A program made the translations under genes and the position numbers. A DNA stretch of 44,110 bases from Nonomuraea antri (GTDB lineage Bacteria > Actinomycetota > Actinomycetes > Streptosporangiales > Streptosporangiaceae). The stretch is from NCBI RefSeq assembly GCF_013283785.1, contig NZ_JABCPZ010000071.1:1-44110 (forward strand). Reading direction: 5' to 3'. Under the pieces are notes generated by a model, which did not search any database, was not told the DNA's origin, and worked only from the letters and a program-made list of their open reading frames with translations. Position 1 is the stretch's first letter. The number at the start of each line of letters is the position of its first letter. Below are positions 16,366 to 25,157 of the stretch, piece by piece.

Positions 16366-16371
16366 TAGGCT
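16366..16371 (+). promoter_or_regulatory. -10 element for a leaderless RDD transcript
   Basis: TAGGCT, a good actinobacterial housekeeping -10, lies exactly six bases before ATG 16378. This places the transcription start on the initiation codon. No ribosome site is present. A clear -35 is not seen. Confidence 0.5.
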
Positions 16372-16377
16372 CCACGT

Positions 16378-17364
16378 ATGTCAGAGGTTGTGACCGGCGA
16401 TGCCGTCGTCGTGGAAGTCCGGGTGGCGCAGATGCCCTCCCGCGCGCTGGCGATCCTCATCGACCTGGTGGTGCAGTTCCTCTTCCTGATCGGCGTCTAC
16501 ACCGCGCTGAGCGCGTTCTCGATCATCTCCGACTCCGCCATGCTGGGCGCGGTCATGATCGTGCTGGTGGTGCTGGTCACGGTCGGCTACCCGGTGCTGT
16601 TCGAGTCGCTGAGCAGGGGTCGCAGCCTGGGCAAGCTCGCGCTCGGGCTGCGCGTGGTCGGCGACGACGGCGGGCCCGAGCGGTTCCGTCAGGCGTTGTT
16701 CCGCGGCCTGGCCGGGGTGGTGGAGTTCTGGATGTTCTGGGGCGCGCCCGCGCTGATCTCCTCGCTGATCTCGCAGCGGGGCAAGCGGCTCGGCGACCTC
16801 TTCGCGGGCACCATCGTCATCTCCGAGCGGGCGCCGGCCGACCGCTCGCACCTCATCGTCATGCCGCCGCCACTGGCCCAGTGGGCGGCCGGGCTGGAGT
16901 TCTCGCAGCTGCCCGACGAGGTGGTCTCGGCCGCGCGGCAGTACCTGATGCGCTGGCACGACCTGTCGCCGCAGATCCAGCACGAGATGGGGCTGCGCAT
17001 CGCGCGGCAGGCGGCGTCGTTCGTCACGCCGGCCGCGCCGCCCGGCGTGCCGCCGCACGCGTACCTGAGCGCGATCCTGGCCGAACGGCGCCGGCGCGAG
17101 GAGGAGCGGCTGGCCCGGCGGGCGAACAACGCCGCGTCCTACCACCTCCAGCCCGGCCCCGCCCCTCAGCCTGCGCCGCAGCCGTACCCCCAGCCTGGCC
17201 CGCAGTTCGGCGCCCTGCCCGGTGCACAGCCCGGTGCACAGCCTGGCCCGCAGGTCGGCCCGCCGCCCCAGCCGATGCCCAACGGGCAGCCGTACGCGCC
17301 GCCCGCGCCGCCGGCGCCTGAGCCGCCGCGGGCGACTCCCGGCGGGTTCGCGCCGCCGCAGTAG
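16378..17364 (+). CDS. RDD-family membrane protein with proline-rich tail
   Basis: This is a 328-residue protein. The RDD domain covers about residues 12-150, with conserved ALAILIDLVVQ, then hydrophobic segments, then SRGRSLGKLALGLRVV and GKRLGDLFAGTIV. A charged region and a C-terminal tail from about residue 255 are very rich in P, Q, A and G (repeats of QPAPQPYPQPGPQ and AQPGAQPGPQ type). RDD proteins are membrane proteins of mostly unknown role, some linked to ion transport. The start appears leaderless (TAGGCT six bases upstream, no ribosome site). It is divergent from the SpoIIM-like gene and convergent with the propeller gene, separated by a hairpin terminator. Confidence 0.88.
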   Translation: MSEVVTGDAVVVEVRVAQMPSRALAILIDLVVQFLFLIGVYTALSAFSIISDSAMLGAVMIVLVVLVTVGYPVLFESLSRGRSLGKLALGLRVVGDDGGPERFRQALFRGLAGVVEFWMFWGAPALISSLISQRGKRLGDLFAGTIVISERAPADRSHLIVMPPPLAQWAAGLEFSQLPDEVVSAARQYLMRWHDLSPQIQHEMGLRIARQAASFVTPAAPPGVPPHAYLSAILAERRRREEERLARRANNAASYHLQPGPAPQPAPQPYPQPGPQFGALPGAQPGAQPGPQVGPPPQPMPNGQPYAPPAPPAPEPPRATPGGFAPPQ

Positions 17365-17379
17365 GCCCGGCACGGCGAA

Positions 17380-17407
17380 GCGGCGGGAACCGTCAGGTCC
17401 CCGCCGC
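17380..17407. terminator. Terminator between RDD and propeller genes
   Basis: GCGGCGGGAACC (17380-17391) pairs with GGTCCCCGCCGC (17396-17407) with one mismatch around a GTCA loop. A short TTT follows on the plus strand. It lies between convergent genes and probably serves both. Confidence 0.7.
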
Positions 17408-17427
17408 CCGTTTCAGCCGGTTCTACC

Positions 17428-18837
17428 TCAGTGACCGCCGCCGGGGACGCCGTTGCCCCGTTCCCGGTACGACCCCTGCGTCTGGGCGTTCAGCAGGTCC
17501 ATCTTGACGCTGTTGGCCTGGTTGGTCCGCGGGTCGTTGAGCTTCAGCACATCCAGGCCCAGGTTGAAGTCGGAGCCGTAGATGTAGCCGTTGTAGTAGT
17601 ACGCGGACCAGAAACCGCCGTCCAGCGGCGGAGCGGTGTTGTCCGGGCCGCGCTCGAACCAGGCGAGCTCCTGCGGGTTGGCGGAGTCGGTGAAGTCCAC
17701 CACCGAGATGCCACCCTGGTACCACGCCTGCACCATGACGTCGCGGCCCTTGACCGGGATCAGCGAGCCGTTGTGCGCCACGCAGTTCTCGCTGTCGGCC
17801 TGGTGCCTGGGCAGCTTGAAGTAGCTCTTGAACTGCAGTTGGCCGCCCACGATGTCGTAGTAGGCGTTGGCGCCCTTGTTCGGGCCGATGGCCGCGTTGC
17901 AGGTGGCCCTGGTGCCGCCGCCGAGCTCGTCGGTGAAGACGACCTTCGTGCCCTGGTTGTTGAACGTGGCCGAGTGCCAGAAGGCGAAGTTCACCGTGTC
18001 ACGGACGGTCGCGGTGACCTTGGGCTGCTCGGGGTTGGAGATGTCGAGCAGGATGCCCTCGCCCATGCACGCGCCGGCCGCGATGTTCTTCTCCGGGTAG
18101 GCGGTGATGTCGTGGCAGCCCGTGGTGGCCGACTTGCCGAGCGGGTACGGTCCCGGCACGCCGGGGAAGCCGCCGTCGGGGAACAGGTTCGGCGTGGCGA
18201 TGACCGTCGCGGCGGTCGGGTTGGCCAGCGGCACCTTGATGATCGAGATCAGGTCGTGCGGCGGCTGGCAGTCGGGGAAGCTGGCGCTGGGGCTGTAGGA
18301 CGAGACGTAGATGTAGACGTTCTCGCCGGCCTTGTCGGGCACCAGCGTGTTGGTGTGCGAACCGCAGTTCGTCTCGACGGACTTGATGTAGACGGGCTGG
18401 GACTTGTTCGAGACGTCGAAGATCCGCACGCCTTCCCAGGACGCCTTGTTCGAGGCGGTCTGGCCGGTGCTGTTGCACGAGTCGTCGCTGCGCGAGGAGT
18501 CCACGGAGCCGAACAGCAGGTTGCCGTACACCGACACGTCCATCTGGCCGCCGGGGCAGACGACCGAGCTGACCAGGGACGTCTTCTTCGGGTGCTTGAT
18601 GTCGTAGATCGAGAAGCCGTAGTAGTTGCCGACGTAGGCGTAGTCGCCCTGGAAGGCCATGTCGGTGTGGATGTCGGCGAGGGCCTGCGGCTTGGGCACG
18701 TTGGTGACGTGCGTGATGTTCGGGCTCATGACGATCTCGCCGGGAGCCGGGATGTCCGCCGCCTGAGCGGGCAGCGCGGTGGCCACCGCGGCTAAGGCCG
18801 CCGCCACCAGGATGAGTGCTCTACGGGGGGTGAACAC
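17428..18837 (-). CDS. Secreted LVIVD-type seven-bladed beta-propeller protein
   Basis: This 469-residue exported protein has a signal peptide (residues 1-26, ending ALPAQA) and then seven similar blades ending in SIYDI, VRIFDV, ISIIKV, ILLDI, YYDIV, ISVVDF and LDVLKL, the LVIVD pattern. Five blades begin with a histidine at the same point: H57 (DIHTDM), H161 (GSHTN), H242 (GCHDI), H288 (FWHSA) and H355 (VAHNG). The other two blades have QMD and WSA there. About eight cysteines in the mature part could form disulfides. GTG 18837 follows AGGAGG at nine bases. It is divergent from a DUF305 lipoprotein gene. No enzymatic activity is known to me; the histidines suggest a metal site on the propeller axis. 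Confidence 0.85.
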   Translation of the reverse strand: MFTPRRALILVAAALAAVATALPAQAADIPAPGEIVMSPNITHVTNVPKPQALADIHTDMAFQGDYAYVGNYYGFSIYDIKHPKKTSLVSSVVCPGGQMDVSVYGNLLFGSVDSSRSDDSCNSTGQTASNKASWEGVRIFDVSNKSQPVYIKSVETNCGSHTNTLVPDKAGENVYIYVSSYSPSASFPDCQPPHDLISIIKVPLANPTAATVIATPNLFPDGGFPGVPGPYPLGKSATTGCHDITAYPEKNIAAGACMGEGILLDISNPEQPKVTATVRDTVNFAFWHSATFNNQGTKVVFTDELGGGTRATCNAAIGPNKGANAYYDIVGGQLQFKSYFKLPRHQADSENCVAHNGSLIPVKGRDVMVQAWYQGGISVVDFTDSANPQELAWFERGPDNTAPPLDGGFWSAYYYNGYIYGSDFNLGLDVLKLNDPRTNQANSVKMDLLNAQTQGSYRERGNGVPGGGH

Positions 18838-18898
18838 GTACAGGAACCTCCTGTAAAGGGGGCATAAATCCACACAATCGTCACGTTTGCCCACCTCC

Positions 18899-18967
18899 TA
18901 GGCCAGAGCGCAATCTGTCAATTTTTGTTCCTATTCATCATCTTTTAATGATCAACCATCTGGCCTA
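18899..18967. promoter_or_regulatory. 9-bp inverted repeat bounding an AT-rich divergent promoter
   Basis: TAGGCCAGA (18899-18907) and TCTGGCCTA (18959-18967) are perfect inverted copies 51 bp apart. Between them the DNA is strikingly AT-rich for this genome (about 70% A+T). It contains a perfect TTGACA on the minus strand (18916-18921) pointing to the propeller gene. The arrangement suggests a shared operator for both divergent genes. Confidence 0.6.
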
Positions 18968-19005
18968 AAGTGCGCATCCAGAACTGGCTCAGGCAGGGAG
19001 GCCGA

Positions 19006-19644
19006 GTGCTGCGCGCCGCGCTCATCGTCATCACGGGCTCGGTGGTCGCCCTCGCCGGCTGCACCTCCACCGGCGCCCAGCCGACGCCGCGGGCCGACTC
19101 GACCGCGCCGGTGCTCGCGCCCGGGCGGCCCGGCGAGCAGAACAAGACCCTGTCGCCCGCCGAGGCCGCCACCGCCGTCCCCGCGTCCACCGCGAACGCC
19201 GCCGACGTGAAGTACGTCCAGGACATGATCGTCCACCATCGGCAGGCGCTCGACATGGCGCTGCTGGCGCCGACCCGGGCGTCGTCGACGCGGGTCAAGA
19301 GCCTGGCCGACCGCATCCAGGCCGCCCAGGGACCCGAGATCCAGTACATGACGACCTGGCTGCGACAGCTCCAGCAGAAGGTGCCCGACCACCACGCGGG
19401 CCACGCCGGCATGCCGGGCATGGCCACGCCCGAGCAGCTCGACGCGCTGAAGGCGGCCTCCGGCACGGCCTTCGACCGGATGTTCCTGGAGCTGATGATC
19501 AAGCACCACGAAGGCGCGCTCGCGATGTCGGACCAGGTGCTGATCGGCGGCTCGCACATCAAGATCGAAGAACTGGCCACCGACGTGAACGTCACCCAGA
19601 CGGCCGAGATCCGCCGCATGCAGGAACTGCTGACCGAGCTATGA
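19006..19644 (+). CDS. DUF305 lipoprotein, His/Met-rich
   Basis: This 212-residue lipoprotein has lipobox VVALAGC (cysteine 19), a linker, then a DUF305 four-helix (ferritin-like) domain. The domain is built of two halves carrying the same motif: MIVHHRQALDM (HH at 77-78) and MIKHHEGALAM (HH at 167-168). Between them lies HHAGHAGMPGM (129-139). DUF305 proteins often accompany copper handling; here metal binding is inferred from the paired histidines and methionines. I chose GTG 19006 because GGGAGG stands four bases before it and it yields a proper lipoprotein signal; the frame is open to 18970. It is divergent from the propeller gene across the inverted-repeat promoter region. Confidence 0.88.
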   Translation: MLRAALIVITGSVVALAGCTSTGAQPTPRADSTAPVLAPGRPGEQNKTLSPAEAATAVPASTANAADVKYVQDMIVHHRQALDMALLAPTRASSTRVKSLADRIQAAQGPEIQYMTTWLRQLQQKVPDHHAGHAGMPGMATPEQLDALKAASGTAFDRMFLELMIKHHEGALAMSDQVLIGGSHIKIEELATDVNVTQTAEIRRMQELLTEL

Positions 19645-19664
19645 CCCGGCCGGACGTCAGACGT

Positions 19665-20900
19665 TCACGAGCCGATCCGCCAGGAGTGCAGGTATTCCTC
19701 CTGCTCGCCGGTGAGCGCGTCGATCGCGATGCCCGTCGCCGCCAGCTTGAGCCTGGCCACCTCGTGGTCGATCGCCTCGGGCACGTCGTACACGCCGGGG
19801 GGCAGCGCCGAGCGCTCGCCCGCCAGCCACGCGACCGCCAGCGCCTGGGCCGAGAACGACATGTCCATCACGGCCGCCGGATGCCCCTCCGCGGCCGTCA
19901 GGTTGACCAGCCGGCCCTCGGCCAGCAGGAGCAGCCGCCGCCCGTCGGGCAGGACGTACTCGTCGGTGTTGGGCCGCACCGCCCGGTGCACCTCGTGGGC
20001 CAGTTCGTCCAGGGCGCGCACGTCGATCTCCACGTCGAAGTGGCCGGCGTTGGCCAGGATCGCGCCGTCGCGCATCACCGACAGGTGCTCGGCCCTGATC
20101 ACGTCGCGGTTGCCCGTCACGGTGACGAACAGGTCGCCCAGCATCGCCGCCTGCGCCATCGGGCGCACCTCGTAGCCCTGCAGGGTGGCGTCCAGCGCCT
20201 TGACGGCGTCGATCTCGGTGACGATCACCCGCGCGCCCAGCCCCTTGGCCCGCTCGGCCACGCCGCGGCCGCAGTAGCCGAACCCGGCCACCACCACGGT
20301 CCGGCCGGCCAGCATCATGTTGGTGGCCCGCATGATGCCGTCGAGCGTCGACTGGCCGGTGCCGTAGCGGTTGTCGAACATCCGCTTCGTCCGCGTGTCG
20401 TTCACGGCGACCACCGGGAAGCGCAGCGCGCTCTCCGCGGCCATCTGGCGCAGCCTGATGATGCCGGTGGTGGTCTCCTCGCAGCCGCCGCTCACCCCCG
20501 GCAGCAGGTCGGTGCGCTCGGTGTGCAGGATGTTCACCAGGTCGCAGCCGTCGTCCAGGACGAGGTCGGGCGCCAGGTCGAGGGCCTGGTGTATGTGCCG
20601 GTAGTAGGTGGCCCGGTCGACGCCGGCCCTGGCGTGCACCGCGATGCCGTAGTCGCGCAGCGCGTCGGCGACGTCGTCCTGGGTGGACAGCGGGTTGGAC
20701 GCGGCCAGCGCGATCCGCGCGCCGCCTGCCTTGAGCGCGCCCATGAGCACGGCCGTCTCGGCCGTGACGTGCAGGCAGGCGGCGATCTTCAGGCCGTCGA
20801 GCGGTCTCTCCAGCGAGAACCGCTCCCCGATCGCCGTCAGCACCGGCATCGACCGGGCAGCCCAGGAAATCTGGCGCTCCCCGCTGTCGGCCAGATCCAT
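19665..20900 (-). CDS. Second S-adenosylhomocysteine hydrolase-type protein (archaeal/Thermotoga-like)
   Basis: This 411-residue paralogue of AhcY keeps most catalytic positions: the His of LHVTAETA, the Asp of LDDGCD, the Glu of EETTTG, and Lys and Asp in TKRMFDN. It also has a Rossmann NAD site (VVVAGFGYCGRG). It has SNPLSTQDD and YGTGQST where classical enzymes have CNIFSTQDH and YGCR. It lacks the 40-residue insertion and the C-terminal KPDHYRY, ending EEYLHSWRIGS instead. These are hallmarks of the archaeal/Thermotoga branch, in which Methanocaldococcus acts on S-inosylhomocysteine. ATG 20900 follows AGGGGGG. It sits directly behind ahcY but past a strong terminator. It may use a different nucleoside, or be a second SAH hydrolase. 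Confidence 0.85.
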   Translation of the reverse strand: MDLADSGERQISWAARSMPVLTAIGERFSLERPLDGLKIAACLHVTAETAVLMGALKAGGARIALAASNPLSTQDDVADALRDYGIAVHARAGVDRATYYRHIHQALDLAPDLVLDDGCDLVNILHTERTDLLPGVSGGCEETTTGIIRLRQMAAESALRFPVVAVNDTRTKRMFDNRYGTGQSTLDGIMRATNMMLAGRTVVVAGFGYCGRGVAERAKGLGARVIVTEIDAVKALDATLQGYEVRPMAQAAMLGDLFVTVTGNRDVIRAEHLSVMRDGAILANAGHFDVEIDVRALDELAHEVHRAVRPNTDEYVLPDGRRLLLLAEGRLVNLTAAEGHPAAVMDMSFSAQALAVAWLAGERSALPPGVYDVPEAIDHEVARLKLAATGIAIDALTGEQEEYLHSWRIGS

Positions 20901-20927
20901 GTGCGCGCCCCCCTGCGTGAAAACGGC

Positions 20928-20954
20928 TCCGCAGGGGCCGTGGGCCCCTGCGGA
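20928..20954 (-). terminator. Intrinsic terminator after ahcY
   Basis: TCCGCAGGGGCC (20928-20939) and GGCCCCTGCGGA (20943-20954) form a perfect 12-bp stem with a three-base loop. It starts 15 bp past the ahcY stop and is followed on the minus strand by CGTTTTC. It separates ahcY from the second hydrolase gene. Confidence 0.9.
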
Positions 20955-20968
20955 GACCTGGAGAAGAC

Positions 20969-22396
<1,428 letters not shown>

Positions 22397-22498
22397 CTGG
22401 TTTCCCCTCGCGTCACGATGGTTGTCGCCGACGAGTTTAGGCCGCGTCGCCGAAGGGCTGCACCCCCAGCACCCCGAAACTGACGTAAGAATGTAAGG

Positions 22499-22837
22499 AT
22501 GCGCATCACGGAAGCCGCCCAGCGTCTCGGCATGTCCCCTCGAATGCTCCGCTACCGGGAGGCGCTCGGGCTGTTGCCGCCCGTGCGCGAGCAGGGGGCG
22601 CACCGCAGGTTCGGGCCCGAGGAGCTGGCCGCCGTGGCGCAGGGCGTGGAGCTGGAGAAACGGTTCGACGTCTCGCCCGCCGAGCTGGCGTTCGCGCTGC
22701 GGGTGCTGAGCGAGCCGGCGGTGGCCGCGGCGGTGCGCGAGCTGGGGGTGCGGATCGGGCGGATCCAGGTGCCGCGCCGGGCGCTGGACTTCGAGAAGGA
22801 GAAGGCACTGCGGCTGCTGCGCCCGCCGACGGCCTGA
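22499..22837 (+). CDS. Small MerR-like transcriptional regulator
   Basis: This 112-residue protein begins with a MerR-type winged helix: MRITEAAQRLGMSPRMLRYR, then EALGLLPPVR and HRRFGPEELAAV (residues 1-50). A short helical part follows and ends without the cysteines of metal sensors. It is at the short end of the MerR family, with no ligand domain. It is divergent from ahcY with 102 bp between starts, so regulation of ahcY or of itself is the natural guess. ATG 22499 is preceded by a weak AAGG. A strong bidirectional terminator follows. Whether it acts as a classical spacer-distorting MerR regulator cannot be told. Confidence 0.75.
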   Translation: MRITEAAQRLGMSPRMLRYREALGLLPPVREQGAHRRFGPEELAAVAQGVELEKRFDVSPAELAFALRVLSEPAVAAAVRELGVRIGRIQVPRRALDFEKEKALRLLRPPTA

Positions 22838-22856
22838 CGCCTGCCCGCACATGCGA

Positions 22857-22883
22857 AAGGGAGCCCCGGGAAGGGGCTCCCTT
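22857..22883. terminator. Bidirectional terminator between MerR-like and CDF genes
   Basis: AAGGGAGCCCC (22857-22867) and GGGGCTCCCTT (22873-22883) pair perfectly over 11 bp around a GGGAA loop between two convergent genes. Flanking AAA and TTC give weak tails in both directions. Confidence 0.85.
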
Positions 22884-22896
22884 CGTCGTCTCCCGG

Positions 22897-23835
22897 CTAC
22901 CCCGCCGTGGTGGTGGGGGTGGTCTGCTGGCGGTACAGGTCGGGCTCCAGGTAGATCACCCGGGCGATCGGCACCGCCTCGCGGATGCGCCGCTCGGCCT
23001 CGTCGATGCCCTGCGCCACCTGGGAGGCGGTGTCGTCGTGCTCGACCGCGATCTTGGCGGCGACCAGCAGCTCCTCCGGGCCCAGGTGCAGCGTGCGCAT
23101 GTGGATGACCCGCTCGACCTCGGGCGCGCTCTCCAGCGCGGCCCGGATCTGCTCCTCCACGTCGGGCGCGGCGCCCTCGCCGACGAGCAGCGACTTGGTC
23201 TCGATGGCCAGCACGATCGCGATCACGGCCAGCAGCACACCGATCATCAGCGTGCCGATGGCGTCCCAGACCGGGTCGCCGGTGACGACGGTCATCGTCA
23301 CGCCGAACAGCGCGAAGACCAGACCGAAGAGCGCGCCGAGGTCCTCCAGCAGGATGACCGGCAGCTCGGGCGACTTGGAGTGGCGGATGAAGGCGTACCA
23401 GGACTGGTTGCCGCGCACCGCGTTCGACTCCTTGATCGCGGTGCGGAACGAGAAGATCTCCGCGATGATCGCGAAGATCAGCACCGCGAACGCCCAGATG
23501 GGCGAGCTGAGATCGTGCGGGTGCATGAGCTTGTTGACGCCCTCGTAGAGCGAGAACGCCGCGCCGATCGTGAACAGCACCACGGCCACCACGAACGCGT
23601 AGAAGTAGCGCTCGCGGCCGTAGCCGAACGGGTGGGTCTTGGTCCGCTCGCGCTGCGCGCGCTTGCCGCCGAACAGCAGCAGGACCTGGTTGCCCGAGTC
23701 GGCCACCGAGTGGATGCCCTCCGCGAGCATCGACGATGACGACGTGAAGAACGCGGCCACGAACTTGGCCACGGCGATGGACATGTTCGCCAACAACGCC
23801 GCAACGATTGCTTTCGTACCGCCGCTCGCACTCAC
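22897..23835 (-). CDS. Cation diffusion facilitator family transporter
   Basis: This 312-residue transporter is predicted to export divalent metal, probably zinc, by proton exchange. It has about six membrane segments, the first-site motif H42-xxx-D46 in GIHSVADSGNQ, the conserved THPFGYGRERYFYAF loop, a second-site DPVWD in the fifth segment, and a C-terminal cytoplasmic metal-sensing domain (about 215-305). The pattern is closest to the ZnT9-like branch, in which the tetrahedral site starts with His. GTG 23835 follows GGAGA. The preceding gene ends 51 bp upstream; that gap is AT-rich and may hold a separate promoter. Confidence 0.92.
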   Translation of the reverse strand: MSASGGTKAIVAALLANMSIAVAKFVAAFFTSSSSMLAEGIHSVADSGNQVLLLFGGKRAQRERTKTHPFGYGRERYFYAFVVAVVLFTIGAAFSLYEGVNKLMHPHDLSSPIWAFAVLIFAIIAEIFSFRTAIKESNAVRGNQSWYAFIRHSKSPELPVILLEDLGALFGLVFALFGVTMTVVTGDPVWDAIGTLMIGVLLAVIAIVLAIETKSLLVGEGAAPDVEEQIRAALESAPEVERVIHMRTLHLGPEELLVAAKIAVEHDDTASQVAQGIDEAERRIREAVPIARVIYLEPDLYRQQTTPTTTAG

Positions 23836-23886
23836 CGGTCGTCTCCAGACATAAAGATCAACAACTTAAAGACCTGAAAAGGGATC
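23836..23886 (-). promoter_or_regulatory. AT-rich upstream region of the CDF gene
   Basis: The 51 bp between the SIS isomerase and CDF genes are unusually AT-rich for the window (notably 23850-23880), with two TAAAGAY copies at 23853 and 23867. A separate promoter, possibly metal-controlled, is plausible. No clear -35/-10 pair or perfect dyad is seen. Confidence 0.3.
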
Positions 23887-24993
23887 CTATTGCGAAATCC
23901 TGGCCTTCAGCTCTGTGATCGCTGACACTGGAGTCGGATCGATACCGTAGCCCAAGGCCAGGTAGGCGCTGGCGTAGTCGCCGAGCCCGATCAGACCCGC
24001 CAGTCGTTCGAGCGGATGGGTGCCCTCCGCGGCCAGTTCGGTGACGGGCACGTCGCGATCCCTGGCCAGCCGCAGCGACGCCTCGCGCCGCTTGGACGCC
24101 TGCGGGTGCTCCTCGGAGTCGCGCAGCATCACGAGCCTGAGCGTGCGCCCCTGGGTGTCGGCGAAGATGTCGCGCTCGGCCAGCGGCCCGTCGAAGGTCA
24201 TCACCTGGTTGTGGTTGACCTCGGGCAGCTCGCCGAAGACGGCCGGGTATTTGGCGTTCTCGTTGAGCTGGCAGGCCAGCCGGTAGCCGGCCACGGCCGC
24301 CGCGGGCGACGACCCCCAGATCATCGGCACGCTCTCGGCCAGCTCCATCGCCAGGGACTTGCCCGGGTTGATGAACGACTCGCTGCTCGGCCGGCACCGG
24401 TGCGCGAGGTCTTCGAGTGTCTTGGCGACGTCCTCGAACAGGCTCTCGTCGACCTGGACGAGCCCCAGCGAGGCGGCGGCGACGATCAGCGGGACCGTCA
24501 GCAGCCACAGGTTCGCCCTGGGCTGGCCGGTGGCCGGCACCGGCACGAACACCGCGGACGCCTGGGTGGCGATCGCCTCCAGCTGGGAGCCGGCGCGGCC
24601 GACGGCCAGCAGGGTGCAGCCGCGGCGCACGGCCTGCGTGGCCACCGACAGCGTCTCCTCGCTCTCGCCCGAGCAGGAGACGGCGATGACCAGATCGGTG
24701 GCGCCCACCCAGCCGGGCAGCTGGTACGAGCGCAGCGTGGTGATCGGAACCGGGCAACCGTTGCCGCAGACCGCGGCCAGGATGTCACCGGCGATGCCCG
24801 AGCCGCCCATGCCCGCGACCACGACGGCGCGCGGGCGGCCGTCTGAGGCCAGCCGGTGCACGCCGGACTCGACCGCGGCCCGGTGCCCGGTGCGCACCTG
24901 AGCCGCCGAGGTGGCGACCGCGAGCAGCATGCCGCCGGGATCTCCCTCAGACAGGTGATCCTGGTCGTCGAGCCGCCCGGGGTCCCAGGTCAC
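23887..24993 (-). CDS. SIS-domain phosphoglucose/phosphomannose isomerase
   Basis: This 368-residue protein has tandem SIS domains with sugar-phosphate loops AGMGGSGIAGD (about 60-70) and SCSGESEET (about 105-113). The second domain contains NENAKYPAVFGELPEVNHNQ with the PGI-type catalytic residues. Members of this family interconvert glucose-6-P, fructose-6-P and mannose-6-P. It lies in the order manB-trm112-isomerase seen in Streptomyces and Mycobacterium (Rv3256c), supporting a role in GDP-mannose supply for envelope glycans. GTG 24993 overlaps the Trm112 stop by 4 nt. Substrate preference cannot be read from the sequence. Confidence 0.88.
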   Translation of the reverse strand: MTWDPGRLDDQDHLSEGDPGGMLLAVATSAAQVRTGHRAAVESGVHRLASDGRPRAVVVAGMGGSGIAGDILAAVCGNGCPVPITTLRSYQLPGWVGATDLVIAVSCSGESEETLSVATQAVRRGCTLLAVGRAGSQLEAIATQASAVFVPVPATGQPRANLWLLTVPLIVAAASLGLVQVDESLFEDVAKTLEDLAHRCRPSSESFINPGKSLAMELAESVPMIWGSSPAAAVAGYRLACQLNENAKYPAVFGELPEVNHNQVMTFDGPLAERDIFADTQGRTLRLVMLRDSEEHPQASKRREASLRLARDRDVPVTELAAEGTHPLERLAGLIGLGDYASAYLALGYGIDPTPVSAITELKARISQ

Positions 24994-25157
24994 GGCTTCC
25001 TGGCCTCATCGACGAGCAGAACGGGGATGTCATCGCGCACCGGGTAGATCAGCCCGCAGCCGGTGCAGCCGAGCTCGTCCGCCTCGTTCTCCACACGCAG
25101 CGGTGACTTGCACGCCGGGCAGGCCAGGATCTCCAGCAGCCAGTCATCGATCTTCAC
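24990..25157 (-). CDS. Trm112-family small zinc-ribbon protein
   Basis: This is a 55-residue protein with two cysteine pairs, C13-P-A-C16 and C31-T-G-C34, in the Trm112/YcaR layout (start MKIDDWLLEILACPACKSPL, then LIYPVRDDIPVLLVDEA). Eukaryotic Trm112 activates methyltransferases; bacterial relatives may support glycosyl- or methyltransferases, but this is not settled. GTG 25157 overlaps the manB stop by 4 nt, and its own stop overlaps the isomerase start by 4 nt. The three genes are therefore read as one coupled unit. The length is normal for the family. Confidence 0.9.
   Translation of the reverse strand: MKIDDWLLEILACPACKSPLRVENEADELGCTGCGLIYPVRDDIPVLLVDEARKP

Noticed and set aside
22397..22498. 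SAH riboswitch upstream of ahcY
   Set aside because: I could not find the conserved core of the SAH riboswitch or its pseudoknot in the 102-bp gap.
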